From contig VXIS01000076.1 of NCBI GenBank assembly GCA_008704415.1, positions 62,001 to 126,000 of the forward strand: a stretch of 64,000 bases of DNA, written 5' to 3'. This DNA comes from Sphaerosporella brunnea (Eukaryota > Ascomycota > Pezizomycetes > Pezizales > Pyronemataceae). How positions within the stretch are numbered: position 1 is the stretch's first letter; each line of letters starts with the position of its first letter. The position numbers and the translations under genes were made by a program. The notes beneath the pieces were generated by a model. It worked only from the letters and a program-made list of their open reading frames with translations, was not told the DNA's origin and ran no database searches. This document shows, one piece after another, positions 10,820 to 21,340 of the stretch.

Positions 10820-11215
10820 CTCGTATCTCCCTGAGTAGGGTGGTCCAGTACCCGGCGGTTGATGTATATGAAGCAAAGCTTATTGGCTTTTTCGGGAGAT
10901 AAACGATTCGGTTTTTTATCATGGATGAGGTTCCTAATGGAGAAGGAACGCTCGGAGGGGACAGAATTCCCTGGAAAAAATCAGCATGATGTAGTTGAAA
11001 ACTAGGAGAAGCGTCATGATACCCGGTGCATGAAAGATGCGCAGAGCAAGCCGACTCAGCTCCGGTGCCAGTTCCATCATTTCTTTCCAGAAGTCTACAC
11101 ATGAGTCTTTCCACTGCCACACATGATTCTCTGGGATAAATGAACCCTGTATGTTTCGAAAGTCATGGTACTGCCGGCAGGCCTCCGCGGATCCCATTCG
11201 CTCCAAAAAAGTCAA
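10820..11215 (-). pseudogene. hAT transposase C-terminal dimerisation region, frameshifted
   Basis: The minus strand first reads ...DFWKEMMELAPELSRLALRIFH (11215 to about 11000). After a frameshift it reads NSVPSERSFSIRNLIHD (about 10975-10925) and then NRLSPEKANKLCFIYINRR. These are the W-x-PELSRLA, SERxFS and RLSPEKANKL motifs of the hAT C-terminal (dimerisation) domain. The catalytic core upstream is missing. Copy B keeps the same SERSFSIRNLIHD block at 33480-33560. It is non-functional as it stands. Confidence 0.8.
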
Positions 11216-11524
11216 GATGTCATTCCGCGAGGTAATGTCTGAACCAGGCTCGGCGCCTGAGCGAAGTACACCACGAAAAGGATGGCAGCTGAGGTGACGC
11301 GGGTTGACCAGGTGCGCTACCGCATGAATTGTACTAAGCTGTGTGGACCGCCTCTTAAAGAAGACTCATAGCGCTTTGTCTTCCACTTTTTAGCAGCTGG
11401 CGCAACATGAACTCGATTGGCTGTTCACAGCCGTTGTGGGGGGGGGGGGGGGATTCTGCAGTCAGCTCAGGCTGCGAATTGAAAATCGCAGCCCTCATTG
11501 CGGTCGGGCAGCAGTGGAACGTGC

Positions 11525-11595
11525 CAACAGCAGCAGTACGGGACTGGCCTCAACCACAAAATGAGAAAGAGGTACGGGGGTTCCTCGGGCATTAA
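11525..11595 (+). pseudogene. Possible Ty3/Gypsy reverse-transcriptase relic
   Basis: About 24 codons read AVRDWPQPQNEKEVRGFLGH and then stop. This resembles the Gypsy RT thumb segment (I-x-x-WP-x-P...EV-x-x-FLG). It lies within hAT copy A just after the poly-G run and has no neighbouring RT motifs. It is too short to be sure. Confidence 0.3.
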
Positions 11596-11864
11596 AGCAC
11601 TCACAGAATGTGTTCCATCGTGCCAATGGCGAAATGCGACCAGTTTTGGGTTTGGTCTACGCGGCATTAGGTCGGCTGTCGTCAGAGATGCAGCAGTACG
11701 GACGGTGTTGCGACTGGAGTTCACATTTTCCGCCGCGGAGTGACGTCGGGTTGATGTTGCTCGAGCCGCGTTGCATCAGCGGCCGAGTTTCGGAAACCGA
11801 TCGAGACGCAGCGATTGGTTTCCTACAGTCTCGTTCGTATCCGGTGGTATTTTGTCCATCGCTA

Positions 11865-11936
11865 ATGTAATCTCACCATGATTCCCTGCACAACCAATCA
11901 CTCGCTTGTAATACCGTGCACAACCGATGTGTAAAA
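11865..11936 (-). repeat. CATGTAAT minisatellite, array A (right part)
   Basis: Continuation of the 10137-10446 array (ATGTAATCTCACCATGATTC...CACAACCAATCACTCG) after the hAT copy A insertion. Confidence 0.75.
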
Positions 11937-12473
11937 CCACTAGGTTCACTAAACCGCGTACAAGGAAGGTAGGGCCACATAAGCGGGGAGCCAAGAATGT
12001 GGCCTGTCGGGTCACAAAGGACGGTAGTGTTCGTTATAGATGCAATAGTGACTCTCACTACACGGTGCTATGGTGCAGGCAGCTATAAACCTCGTCGTCG
12101 CACGTCCCCAGTTGGTGGAGATGGGTGGAGATGGACGACCATAATAAACGCAGTTATCCCCGCGTGCAAACTCTGAGCAGACACCACGTTGGTGGACCAA
12201 ACAAGATGCGCTCTATAATTCTACGTGGTGCAGCTCCACTGGTTTAACACCATTGTACTCTGGTTATGGGGTCGCAACTACGGATTGTGAAAAGCTTGGA
12301 CCAGCTGAATGGCACGGCCCCGCAGCCATGACCACCTGACAACGCTACCACCTGCCAATATCTTGAAGGTTATACTGTTTGAAACAGTGAACTTGGTCCG
12401 AGCACTGATCCATAATGCCGGCTGCTCCCAACTTTGTATACCACTGCCCTCCAGCAGCAGCAACTTGAACACA

Positions 12474-13305
12474 ATGGGCAGGCCAAACAAAAGAAAGGTA
12501 CAATCACGACAAGCGGGCGCCATCAGCGCATCTCGGACTCGGCAACGCAGTCGCCTCGGCGATGCCGAGTCTCTCGGCAGCGGTGAATTTCTCGGCAGCA
12601 GTGAATCTCTCGGCGGTGGCGCGCAGACTGTAGACATGAAGGATGGCTGGTTTTACCGAGACAACCGCCGTCACAATCAGAAAATGCACGTCATGAGAGG
12701 AGGGGAGAAGGTTGCTAAAGGGATGGAGCAAGTTCTCCGTGAGAGAGGACTATGGCGGGAAGGTACGTAATTCCGTGCGTCCACCCCGCTGAAGAGACCA
12801 CCGCTGATTTCTTTTCCCCTTAGGACTCCGGCAACAGTGCTACATACCAAACCCCACTCCCGGTCAAAAGACCAAAAGGATTAAAAATCCTATCTGTACT
12901 GATGGCCTCGAGGGTCGTACCTGTTGCGCAGCAGCCATCCTCTCGGCGCAGCCTGACTTTAAGGGTCAGCGCAGTCGCATTGAGGAGATTGTTGAGGATG
13001 CGGGGCATCTTGTAATTTTCTATCCTAAGTTCCACTGTGAACTTAACTGGATTGAATATTACTGGGGCGCGTGCAAGCACTATGCTCGAAAGCACTGCAA
13101 CTACACTCTCGCTGGTATTTAACTCTCAGCTCAGACAGGCCCCGGCCGGTAATGCTAACTACTGGAACCATCAGGTCTTAAAGAAGCAGTCCCAGAAGCT
13201 CTGCAGTCTGTGAAGCCATCGCTTATTTTCAAGTACTGGCGACGAACTCAGCGTATTATCCAGGCATATAGGGAAGGCGCCACCTTTGGAGATGCGGAGT
13301 ACTGA
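12474..13305 (+). CDS. Three-exon gene derived from the C-terminus of an IS630/Tc1-like DDE transposase
   Basis: Exons 12474-12762, 12824-13114 and 13175-13305 are separated by 61- and 60-bp introns with GTACGT...TAG and GTATTT...CAG ends and branch-like CTGAT and CTAAC. All phases agree and the frame is intact. The N-terminus carries an AT-hook-like GRPNKRK followed by a Ser/Gly/Leu repeat. Exon 2 contains PKFHCELNWIEYYWG, the LNxIE...WG region that holds the third acidic residue of Tc1/IS630-type DDE nucleases. Exon 3 is the helical tail. The region bearing the first two catalytic Asp residues is absent, so the product could bind DNA but not cut it. It is either a deletion derivative or a domesticated gene. 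A damaged second copy lies at 36.75-37.33 kb. Confidence 0.7.
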
Positions 13306-13319
13306 GCGCGGGTCTATAC

Positions 13320-13600
13320 CAGTCACCGGCGGGTCTCACAGCGAGAGCCAGGCGCAGATGGGCAATAAATTGAGTATTGTTGCGGTGCCTTTGCCGGTCA
13401 CGGTCGCGCGTTTTGAGATCTCAGCTCACGGTCCAGGCGCAGATGGGCAATAAATTGATTATTGGGGTCACGGTCCACCTGGCCCCAGCGTTCGCTCTGA
13501 ACTTTGGTCCCCACCACTTCCTACCCTTTGACCACCATCTACACCGTGTCCGCTACTTACTTTCCGACGAAATATCCGTGCGACAACGAGGTTTATAGCT
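13320..13600 (+). repeat. 3' flank repeat of the transposase-derived element
   Basis: GCCAGGCGCAGATGGGCAAT occurs here and, inverted, near 36820-36840. The CACCTGGCCCCAGC.TTCGCT and TTTGGTCCCCACCAC blocks that follow are also shared. A partial duplication (GGCGCAGATGGGCAATAAATTGA at 13349 and 13437) is present. This shows the gene is part of a longer repeated unit. Confidence 0.55.
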
Positions 13601-13720
13601 GCCTGCACCATAGGTGTTGACTGCCACCCGGAACGGGGATTCCAAGCCACTGTAACAGTATTATCTTATTGTCGGTGGGAAAAATATAGTCCCCGGCCAG
13701 CAGATCAGACTCACGGTTGA

Positions 13721-14211
13721 TCAATGCAATCTGCCCCTAAGATTCTTGTCCATGGTCTTCTCAATCTCCGCGTGGCACGCAAGCCAAAACCCAATAAGGC
13801 CGCGGAAGAATATCAACCTGAGCAACTGCATATCGATCGTCGCGGAAGCATCCACAAGTTCACACACAAATGTTTGACCAAAGGATACACGAGTGAATGA
13901 CCAGGCAACGACGCCCCACCATGCCCATCTAGAGTCGCATTTCAATTGTATCAGCACTGTGGCGTCCATTGGGACCGATGATGACATAATCCCGGATGTT
14001 CAGGGGTTCCAGCGGTCTTTACTTACATTCTGACACACAGACCATCACTGTCAGGCAAGCATGCGGGTGAAGAGTCAGAAGACCGGATTGTTAAACACCG
14101 AGCCAACACATCTGGTTTACGCAGCTGGCTGCATATAGCATTCCCAGCATATTCTGCGACTCGTTTAGAAACATGATGATGGTTGGTGAAATTGCGGTCG
14201 TGTCGTGCCAT
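13721..14211 (-). CDS. Two-exon hypothetical protein, about 130 residues
   Basis: Exon 1 (14211-14027) starts at an ATG and ends at a GTAAGT donor. A 98-bp intron ends in CTCTAG, with TGCTGAT upstream as a plausible branch site, and exon 2 (13928-13721) continues in the correct phase to a TGA. The combined length is exactly divisible by three. The second half is rich in Trp and Phe (WAWWGVVAWSFTRVSFGQTF) and ends in a charged tail. I recognise no family. Further coding-like sequence upstream (14220-14385) suggests the gene may be longer. Confidence 0.45.
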
Positions 14212-15047
14212 CGCGGCAGTTTTTCTGGTGGCACTTGCAATGCGAGGGTTGGTAGTTCGCGATCAAGGGAGAAACCACACGCTGGTGATATGTATCTCGG
14301 ATCCCCCCCGACTTGGTGCAGCCATTAACCATCCCGATGTGACAAGCAACCGATGCCGGCTGTGTTACTTTAGGCTTGTGCAATATGAGAGGGCAGGTGA
14401 GTGATACTTATGATGGCAGATTGCTGCGCGGTCCGCCATAGCCTTACCACCACAATACATTGCGAATACAATTCAATCAACCATATGCTTCAAAACTAAT
14501 CCACGACACTCTCTCATTCTCTTTTCATCAACGCAATCTTCCTTCCTTCTCACTATCTAATTCCAACGGGGTGCAACCGAAGGTCGCATGTAAGGTGATG
14601 TTTGCCGGGCCACCACCACGCAAGGTGCATTTCCGCCTGATTCCAGAACGGAGTCGCGCTGGTGTCGTTGTCCGTTGGCGCATGGTTCACTGTCCTCAGT
14701 GAGCATCAGCTTGATCCACATCGCATGAACTGGGTCCAGGACCAGTCAGAACCTTACCGCCCCGCGGCGATGATTCAACCAGTAAAATTCCATAGTTATA
14801 TACTCATCAAATTTAGCGATTTATAACGATGAATAGGTGGACATGCCACCGACGCTCCCACGCTGCGCCGCTAGATGTCAACCGAAGCGCTTGCTGAAAT
14901 CTCAAGCAAGCGCTACTCCTCTCATGGCCGTCAGAATGAAAACCTGCGCACAAGCTCACCATGGCACTGATGGCTCGTAGTTTTCCTTGGAATCTTGTTT
15001 TGTGCCTGAGCTACGGATGCGGATTTCACGGGACTGAATTCAGGGTC

Positions 15048-15475
15048 TCATAGCAGGCCGATCTGACACCCATGGGTGGTGAAGGTCCCGAGTCCAGGCG
15101 ATGCAGATAAATCCACTTTCTGTTGCGTAAGCTTTGTGTCATGCCCCGTAAAACAATTCGTGTCACCTAGCTCATTTGACATTGTGCTGGGCAACCTGCA
15201 ACTGAAGGTTAAGTACAAGTCGGCAAACCCTGACGGACCGCGGTATTGCGCTACATATTGCCGTGTAGCCGTCCGTTGCTGAGGCTACCTACACCCATTG
15301 AAGCAGTGCCGATGTGCCTGGTCTGCATCATCACAGCCTCATCCAAATCAGATGCGATAGGTATGCTGTGTATGAAACCTATCAGGTCATCGGCGAGCGT
15401 TGACAGTGTTACCAGTGCATACATCACGACCACGCTAAAGGCTGCTCCTGTCACGGTGGTGACTCTGTCCACGAA
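15048..15475 (-). CDS. Gene-like open segments, probably spliced
   Basis: Two well-formed minus-strand segments lie close together. At 15475-15251 a hydrophobic stretch (AAFSVVVMYALVTLSTLADDLIG, partly quoted) could span a membrane. From about 15196 to 15048 there is a second polar segment (MSNELGDTNCFTGHDTKL, ATG at 15182). A CTTAAC...CTTCAG acceptor precedes the second, but I could not match the donor phase, so the join is uncertain. Function is unknown. Confidence 0.3.
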
Positions 15476-16433
15476 GTCTTAATCTCAAACCCAGCCGCGC
15501 ACACCACACAAACCCGCTCGTTGAATTGTCTTAGGTGAACAAGTGAACATGCGTGTGGTGACCACACGTTCTGCAGTCATCGGCACATCGCCACATGATG
15601 TAAAGTCACATGTACGTTGCATTCAGAGCATATATGTGTGAAACGCGGCGCCGTTGCTTTTATTCAGTGTCGTCGTTAAAGCTCCTCCACGGCTCCGCTC
15701 CACACTGCGGCGCACATTAGAAGCTGGGTGGTTGAAAGGCAGTGAAGGAGTAGCGGGTGATAGAGGACGGCGGATTTCTGAGGACGAAGTCAAGCCTTGA
15801 TTCACAGCTAGCAGTCATCCAAATTCAACCCGCCTTCTATCACCTGCCACAGCGCTCCCCCTCGCTGCACCATTCATTCACAGTTAATCCCGCAGCCTCC
15901 CGTAGGGTAAATTTTTGGTGTTGAGCCACCGCCTTGCGCCCGCGCTGCGGGTCGCATTGCTATAAATATAGTGGTAGTGATATAGAGAAGTGCATTTCCC
16001 ATGCACGCCGTGGATATTTATCAAACAAAGTTCGGTACATCACTATTCTGTTCACGAACTCGACTCATCCTCCTCAACGTCCTCCGGTGAGGATACATTG
16101 TCACTGTGAGATCACACCGCGCGCCGCTCGAACTTAAGTTGGTTTTGTCCATCCAGGCAACGCCAACTACTGGAATTTTAGCCAATGTGTGATTTTCCTT
16201 GCGCTTAGCGGTGGTGGAGGGCTCCCCAAGAGATTGAGATAGTAACCGTGGGTTTCTCGGGGATGTGCTTGTTTGGCCTTACGTGTTCCTGATAGCAGGC
16301 CCAAAATGCTTGCCTGGGGGGTCTGACTGCCAACAGGTAACAGTTCAGTCCGGCTGTCTCAAATCCTGACCGGCTGGCTCCCGGCTCCGCTTTCGGCTGA
16401 AGTGGACTTGTCATGCAACCAGGGAACCATCGG

Positions 16434-16950
16434 TTAGACTACGGTACGTCGTGGACAGCAGGGCGGGTCTCCTTCGCCATACCTCCATTCCTCGCAGCTC
16501 ATGAAGCCTGCATTCGCTGGAAGTCCGACAGGAAGCTGCAGCCCAGACAGCCCGCCTTTCGTCTCAATCAACTTGATGGGCACGCTGGCTTTTAGTATCA
16601 CTGGACCCCATCGCAAGGATCTATTTTTCGAGCTTGTGAATGTATATGCCACGTGTAAGGGTGCCGTTCGCAATGTAGTTGCGGTTTGATCCGCTTTTTT
16701 CTGGAGCTTTCGTGAAATGGTTTCAGCTTTCCTCAGGGTGTATGCAGTTTGACCGCTCTCCATTGGTGAGGCTAACTACATATACGAGTTACGGAGTGTT
16801 TCAATACCTTTCAAGATGGGTTGCGATCTTGTTAATTGTGGCAAGCACAGCTTTTGCATTTTCGGGATTGAGGACACCTAATAGATGCTCCTTCACACTC
16901 GCTGCATCCATCAGATCCAAGACCTTCTGGCGAAACAGTGGTGAATGCTG
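16434..16950 (-). CDS. Gene-like spliced open frame with helical segment
   Basis: An upstream segment (about 16950-16808) reads KVLDLMDAASVKEHLLGVLN followed by a helical Ala/Lys-rich run. A GTATTG donor and an acceptor ending CTGAG would remove 76 bp (16732-16807) and continue in phase into ERKAETISRKLQKKADQ and then a compact domain ending at 16434. Without splicing, an ATG at 16763 gives a 109-residue frame. A further coding-like segment (17227-17057, MSCEMFTVTDRSSENSDD) lies upstream, but its phase does not join cleanly. The helical N-terminal half followed by a beta-like part is reminiscent of a signalling or oligomerisation module; I do not recognise a family. Confidence 0.4.
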
Positions 16951-17329
16951 GATTCACTAAAGCTAGAAAAGATTTCATTTTGGCTGAAAGACATGCTGCG
17001 GGGATGATGACACTTGTGTAGGAAGTCTACTTCGTGAATTCCCTAACAGAAAGGTCTTAGAGTCTATTCTTCAACCTCATTGAACGGTCAGTGAAACTGC
17101 ATTGCGTCATGCAGAACCACCTGCAGATAATCGGTCCCTTCTTGGCTGCACCAATGGAAAGTATTTTGGTAGCATCATCGGAGTTCTCACTGGATCTGTC
17201 TGTGACAGTGAACATTTCACAACTCATCAAAACAACATTTCATCCCACATCTATGACCCGCTACCACCCGCTGGTTGCCAATCTGACCGACCAAGAGCCA
17301 GAACAGCCCAAGCAGACAATTTAAATTGC

Positions 17330-19224
17330 TAAGACATGGACAAGACTTATTGTTAAAATTTGCTGAATTCTGCTTTGCTTGGATGTGTATAATGAGGTTG
17401 AGCCTGTGTTGAGCGGGTGGTTGTGCCCGGCAATGGGGCACGTATAACGTCAGCGGTGGTTTTAGGCGTGCGTTGCTGCTTCCCTGGAAAATAATCAACC
17501 AAATCAACCTACACACAAAAAAATCTACAAAACTTCACCACTTCATTGCAACTTTCAACCGCTGCCGCAATTACAATTTCACACTTCTACGGGCTTAATC
17601 TCGCGTACACGTTCATTCACCCGTTCCTGTCTAAGTGATTCATAGTGAACCTATCCCTCAGACGCGCTTTTTCCTCCCTTCAGGTTGGTCCTCATAGGTA
17701 GTCCACGGCATTTCAAACTGGACTGCTGCTTGCCCGATAGAGCGGGTTAAACACCTGGTTTTGACGGTTTTGACACCTGGCTTGGTCAAAATCCACGGTG
17801 CGCTGAGGAAATGTAGTTTGATATGTGAACTTTCGTTATTGAAAGCAGCGTTGCATTTGAATAGCATAGATCTTGCGGTGCTGATCTTTGTGGGGTGCCC
17901 GGGGGGATTTTGGACTCAAACACGGTGGCCGGAGCCACCAATCTGGCTGGAAACAATGTTTCGCACGTGACGTTATGCAGTCTGAAATAAGACCCATATG
18001 TTTTCCAATAGTCTGCCTTAAGACGCTGCACGAAGCTGATTCATGGACAAAGTTGAAACGGATGCGTTCTGGGCCGCCTAGCCCGACGCAGAAACCAACA
18101 GAGCACGCATCGGGAATCTCTCCCCGCCCTCCCTAATGCATCCGAAGCATCCAAGGACGAGCGACCCACTGGTCTCGATGTGGCCAACGTCTCACACGCG
18201 AGCCGCACCAGCCCCGTTCTGGGCCCAAGTGGCCGGTCACGGAGCAGTTTGCTTGTACTTCTACACTGGAGTAGGAGCGGGCAACACCAAGCCACTCACG
18301 ACGCGCAAACCCCAGGCGGGAAAAAGAAGGAGAAGGAGAAGGGGAAGGGGAAGGAGTGGGAGCAGCGGTCTCCAGACGTGAAGGGTTGAAGAGGGGGTGA
18401 AACACAGTCCTTTCTGGATAGTTTTGCGATTTCCTTGATTCTCATTCCTTAAGAGAGCCGCAGACCCCAACAGTTGGCCTGTTCCCACGGCGCTTGATCC
18501 TAACGGGTAGCACAGTCTCTATTTTCTATATATGGCATGGCCGCAAGCGGTCGACTGGAGGTTGATTAAAACAAAACAAAAAAGGTGATTCATAGACGCC
18601 TTCCTCACTTGAGGTGTACCCTGCAGCCATTATCGAGCTATATCATCCTCGCAGACGCATTGCAATTTCCTACAAGTTCCGCCCCACGCCATAATGTGAC
18701 CATTGCCATTGGGTGCAAGCAAACACTCTGTCAATCCCTCGCCGGCATGGTAGTTGCGAGTAAGGAGTCCAAACACGCGCAGCGACTGTACCGCTCTCAT
18801 GGACCACAAGAATTCTATGTCTATGCGAGAGCAGATTCCGCGGCCTGCGGATCCATTGAGCAGTTATTGTGCTTATTCTTGGGTATCGTATTGTCGCTGT
18901 TCGGGTGTGCAAATATTATCGGTGCACCATGACTTGCAGGCCGGATACATCACTGTGCATTGCCGCGGACGGAGAGAGATGGAGACTCCCCTTCCTCCTG
19001 CGCAACTTGGCTTCAGTTCCGATCCCCAAGTGCGCATCTACCCGACCCGGCAGCAATTCTTAACACCTTGTCCTGTCCCGGAGGGTTATTCACGGCTGCT
19101 TGCACCTGTGAAAACCAAGCGGTATCCACGGCAAGCGGCTGAACAGAGATGGACACGAGCGGAGCCTGCGTAACCTAGAAAATTGAGCTGACGAGACGAG
19201 CCGGGGCGCGGGTCCTGTTGCTCT
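17330..19224. other. No recognisable gene; purine-rich tract at 18320-18365
   Basis: Only short overlapping open frames are present. A plus-strand purine tract of GGAAA/GAAGG units lies at about 18319-18360. TA-rich stretches at 17510-17600 and 18530-18590 could be regulatory, but no gene follows convincingly. Confidence 0.35.
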
Positions 19225-19915
19225 CCGGGTCAAACTGTGCTACCAGCCTTTACTCTTCATGAAATGAGCTCAAACTTCCGGCTGTATGGCACCGAAGAAG
19301 GCTTAATCTCCTCGCATATTGAAATCTGTCCCCCCCATGGATGGTTGTCATGTGGCATGGCCCGGCGGGGGTCCCTCCGGCTCTCGAGGTCAAAATGTGC
19401 TACCAGCCTTTACTCTCTATGAAATGAGCTCAAACTTCCAGCTGCATGGCACCGAAGAACGCTTAATCTCCTCGCATATTGAAATCTGTCCCCCCCATGG
19501 ATGGTTGTCATGCGGCATGGCCCGGCGGGGGTCCCTCCGGCTCTCGAGGTCAAAATGTGATACCTGCCTTTAATATCGATGGAATGAGCTCAGACTTACA
19601 GATATAGACCATCAAAGGGCGCTTAATCGCCCCCTGTGTTCAAATCTATCCCCCCATGGATGGTTGTTTTGTGGGATGGCCGCGCGGGGGCTGCTGTAGC
19701 TCTCGAGGTGAAAAGGTTATTTCGGCCTTTACGCTCTTTGGAATGAGCCCAAACTTACAGATATACGACACCAAATGACGCTCATCCTCCCCGTGTATTG
19801 AGGTCTATCCTCCCGTGGATGGTTGTCACGCAGGATGGCTGCGTGGGGTGTCCTGTAGCTCTCGGGGTCAAAATGTGATATCTGCCTTTATTCTGTATGG
19901 ATGGGCAGTTAGACT
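19225..19915 (+). repeat. 160-bp tandem satellite, left array
   Basis: TCAAA.TGTGCTACCAGCC-type starts occur at 19230, 19390, 19550, 19709 and 19868, a period of 159-160 bp, giving about four and a half units. Each unit contains CCCCCCATGGATGGTTGT and GGAATGAGCTCAAAC-like blocks. Identity falls along the array, and the first three units are the most alike. The same unit recurs on the other side of the DIRS element at 24.54-24.92 kb. Confidence 0.85.
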
Positions 19916-20040
19916 GCGAGCTAGTAGGACGGAGCAGCGCCGAGGGGCAGGCCTCGAGCCCCAAGGGGTCGAGAGATGGGTGGGGACAGTGCTGGCAGGT
20001 CGGAGGCCAACGGAAAAAGCCTCAGGTTCCTGACCGGCTC

Positions 20041-20050
20041 CTATAAAAGG
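20041..20050 (+). promoter_or_regulatory. TATA box of the DIRS element
   Basis: CTATAAAAGG lies about 120 bp upstream of the Gag ATG (20165) and is followed by a C/T-rich leader (CTCCTCTGTTCTTTTACTC). Confidence 0.6.
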
Positions 20051-20164
20051 GGTCCACCTGGTCAATCCCTCAAGGGTCCTCCAGATCACCAGCACCGCAC
20101 CTCGTCTTCGCATCCTCGCTCCTCTGTTCTTTTACTCTTCTTCTCAGTCAAACCACAATTAACA

Positions 20165-21340
20165 ATGGCTCGCACCCGCGCAACCCCCGCACCACCGGTT
20201 CAAATCACCGCCTCTATCAGTGACGAAGACGAGGTAGACTACAGCGACGATCCAGACCTCACGGACGTCTCCGAACTGGAGCGTCAGCTCACAGGCACGA
20301 CCAACGAACCAACCTCTGGGCAGCCAGCCCAGGCAACAACCCAGGTACCCGCTACTCAGGCTCCGGGGCCTGTTTTCCCGATACCCCTCGCCCCGACAAC
20401 CTCCGCCCCGACGCCCTCCGCCCCGACACCCTCCGAACCGGCCCCCGTCGGCGACAATGCTGTAGTCACCGTACCAATGTCGTTCCTCACCACAATGACC
20501 AATACTATGAATGCCCTCACTACACACCTTGGTACGCTCCAGGGGTCCCGCAGCGCCCAAGCGCAACCTGCAAAAGGTATACCCCCTCCCCCTCCTGAGA
20601 ACCCGCTGGTTCAATCTATACGCAACCGCTGGCCTGCAGTCGACCCTGCTCACCTGCAGGAAATCCTTGAGCACCGCTTTAAGGTGGAAAACCTCCTAAA
20701 ACTCAATGCATCCTACGTGTTCACACCAGACCGCCGTCTGGAGAACATAACTCTCGGGTCTTTTCAAATACCAACGACATCACGCAATGTTGAGATTGAA
20801 GAGTATCGAGGTATCACCCAACTGCTAAAGCCGCTTGCTGTCTATGCAGACATTCTTCGCGAATTTGCGCCTCCGGGAATCCGGGATGCACTGAGCTCTG
20901 CCCTCCTAAAGTATATGCATTACCTTCTGGACTTGAATGAGCGCTGCACCTGGCACTCTGTACGCCTATACCACTTCTCCTTCCATCGGAAAAGGGTACT
21001 TCAGGGTGTCTACGACTATGAGGGATGGGACAAGTTTAGCGATCCCGAACTCAATCACCTCCTGGAATCCCGAAGTGCAACTAGTGCTCAAGTTCAGGCT
21101 CGAGGAAAGCGTCCTGCTGAAGGTTCAGCCTTTGGTCCGCCAGCCAAACGGCCTGCAAGGCTCATCTCTCCTTCAAATTCAGCCTCTATTTCTCTACCGC
21201 CGCAGCGAGTTTCTGGTGCCTGCCGCCGCCACAACCGCGGATTGTGCGCTGCAGGCTCAAAGTGCATATACCAGCATGTGTGCTGGACCTGTGGAGACGG
21301 TACCCACACTGGCTCCACATGCCCGCAGGCTCAGCAATAG
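20165..21340 (+). CDS. DIRS Gag-like protein
   Basis: 391 codons from the ATG at 20165 (CACAATTAACAATGG context) to a TAG at 21338-21340. An open extension upstream to 19976 would start before the TATA box and is rejected. The N-terminus is acidic (ISDEDEVDYSDDPDLTDVSE) and is followed by a Pro/Thr/Ala-rich linker with repeated APTPSAPTPS. The middle is helical. The C-terminus has clustered Cys/His (CRRHNRGLCAAGSKC...QHVCWTCGDG.H...C), a CCCH-like plus CCHC-like zinc-finger pair as in DIRS Gag proteins that bind the template RNA. After the TAG the same frame stays open into the RT ORF. Expected role: nucleocapsid-like RNA binding. Confidence 0.8.
   Translation: MARTRATPAPPVQITASISDEDEVDYSDDPDLTDVSELERQLTGTTNEPTSGQPAQATTQVPATQAPGPVFPIPLAPTTSAPTPSAPTPSEPAPVGDNAVVTVPMSFLTTMTNTMNALTTHLGTLQGSRSAQAQPAKGIPPPPPENPLVQSIRNRWPAVDPAHLQEILEHRFKVENLLKLNASYVFTPDRRLENITLGSFQIPTTSRNVEIEEYRGITQLLKPLAVYADILREFAPPGIRDALSSALLKYMHYLLDLNERCTWHSVRLYHFSFHRKRVLQGVYDYEGWDKFSDPELNHLLESRSATSAQVQARGKRPAEGSAFGPPAKRPARLISPSNSASISLPPQRVSGACRRHNRGLCAAGSKCIYQHVCWTCGDGTHTGSTCPQAQQ

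Larger units (their letters stand above)
10447..11864 (-). mobile_element. hAT element, copy A (decayed, about 1.42 kb)
   Basis: The ends are TAGGGATGGACAAAT (left) and, inverted, ATTTTGTCCATCGCTA (right). Both ends match copy B (32794-33913) in subterminal sequence (CGCTACGGTAGCG; TTTCCGATACTC-like). It sits inside the minisatellite with imperfect octamers TTTGTAAT and AATGTAAT at the borders. It encodes a broken hAT transposase C-terminus on the minus strand. A G16 homopolymer lies at about 11437-11452. Confidence 0.8.

Noticed and set aside
19976..20164. N-terminal extension of the DIRS Gag ORF
   Set aside because: The extension begins before the TATA box at 20041. The ATG at 20165 follows a proper leader and starts the recognisable protein.
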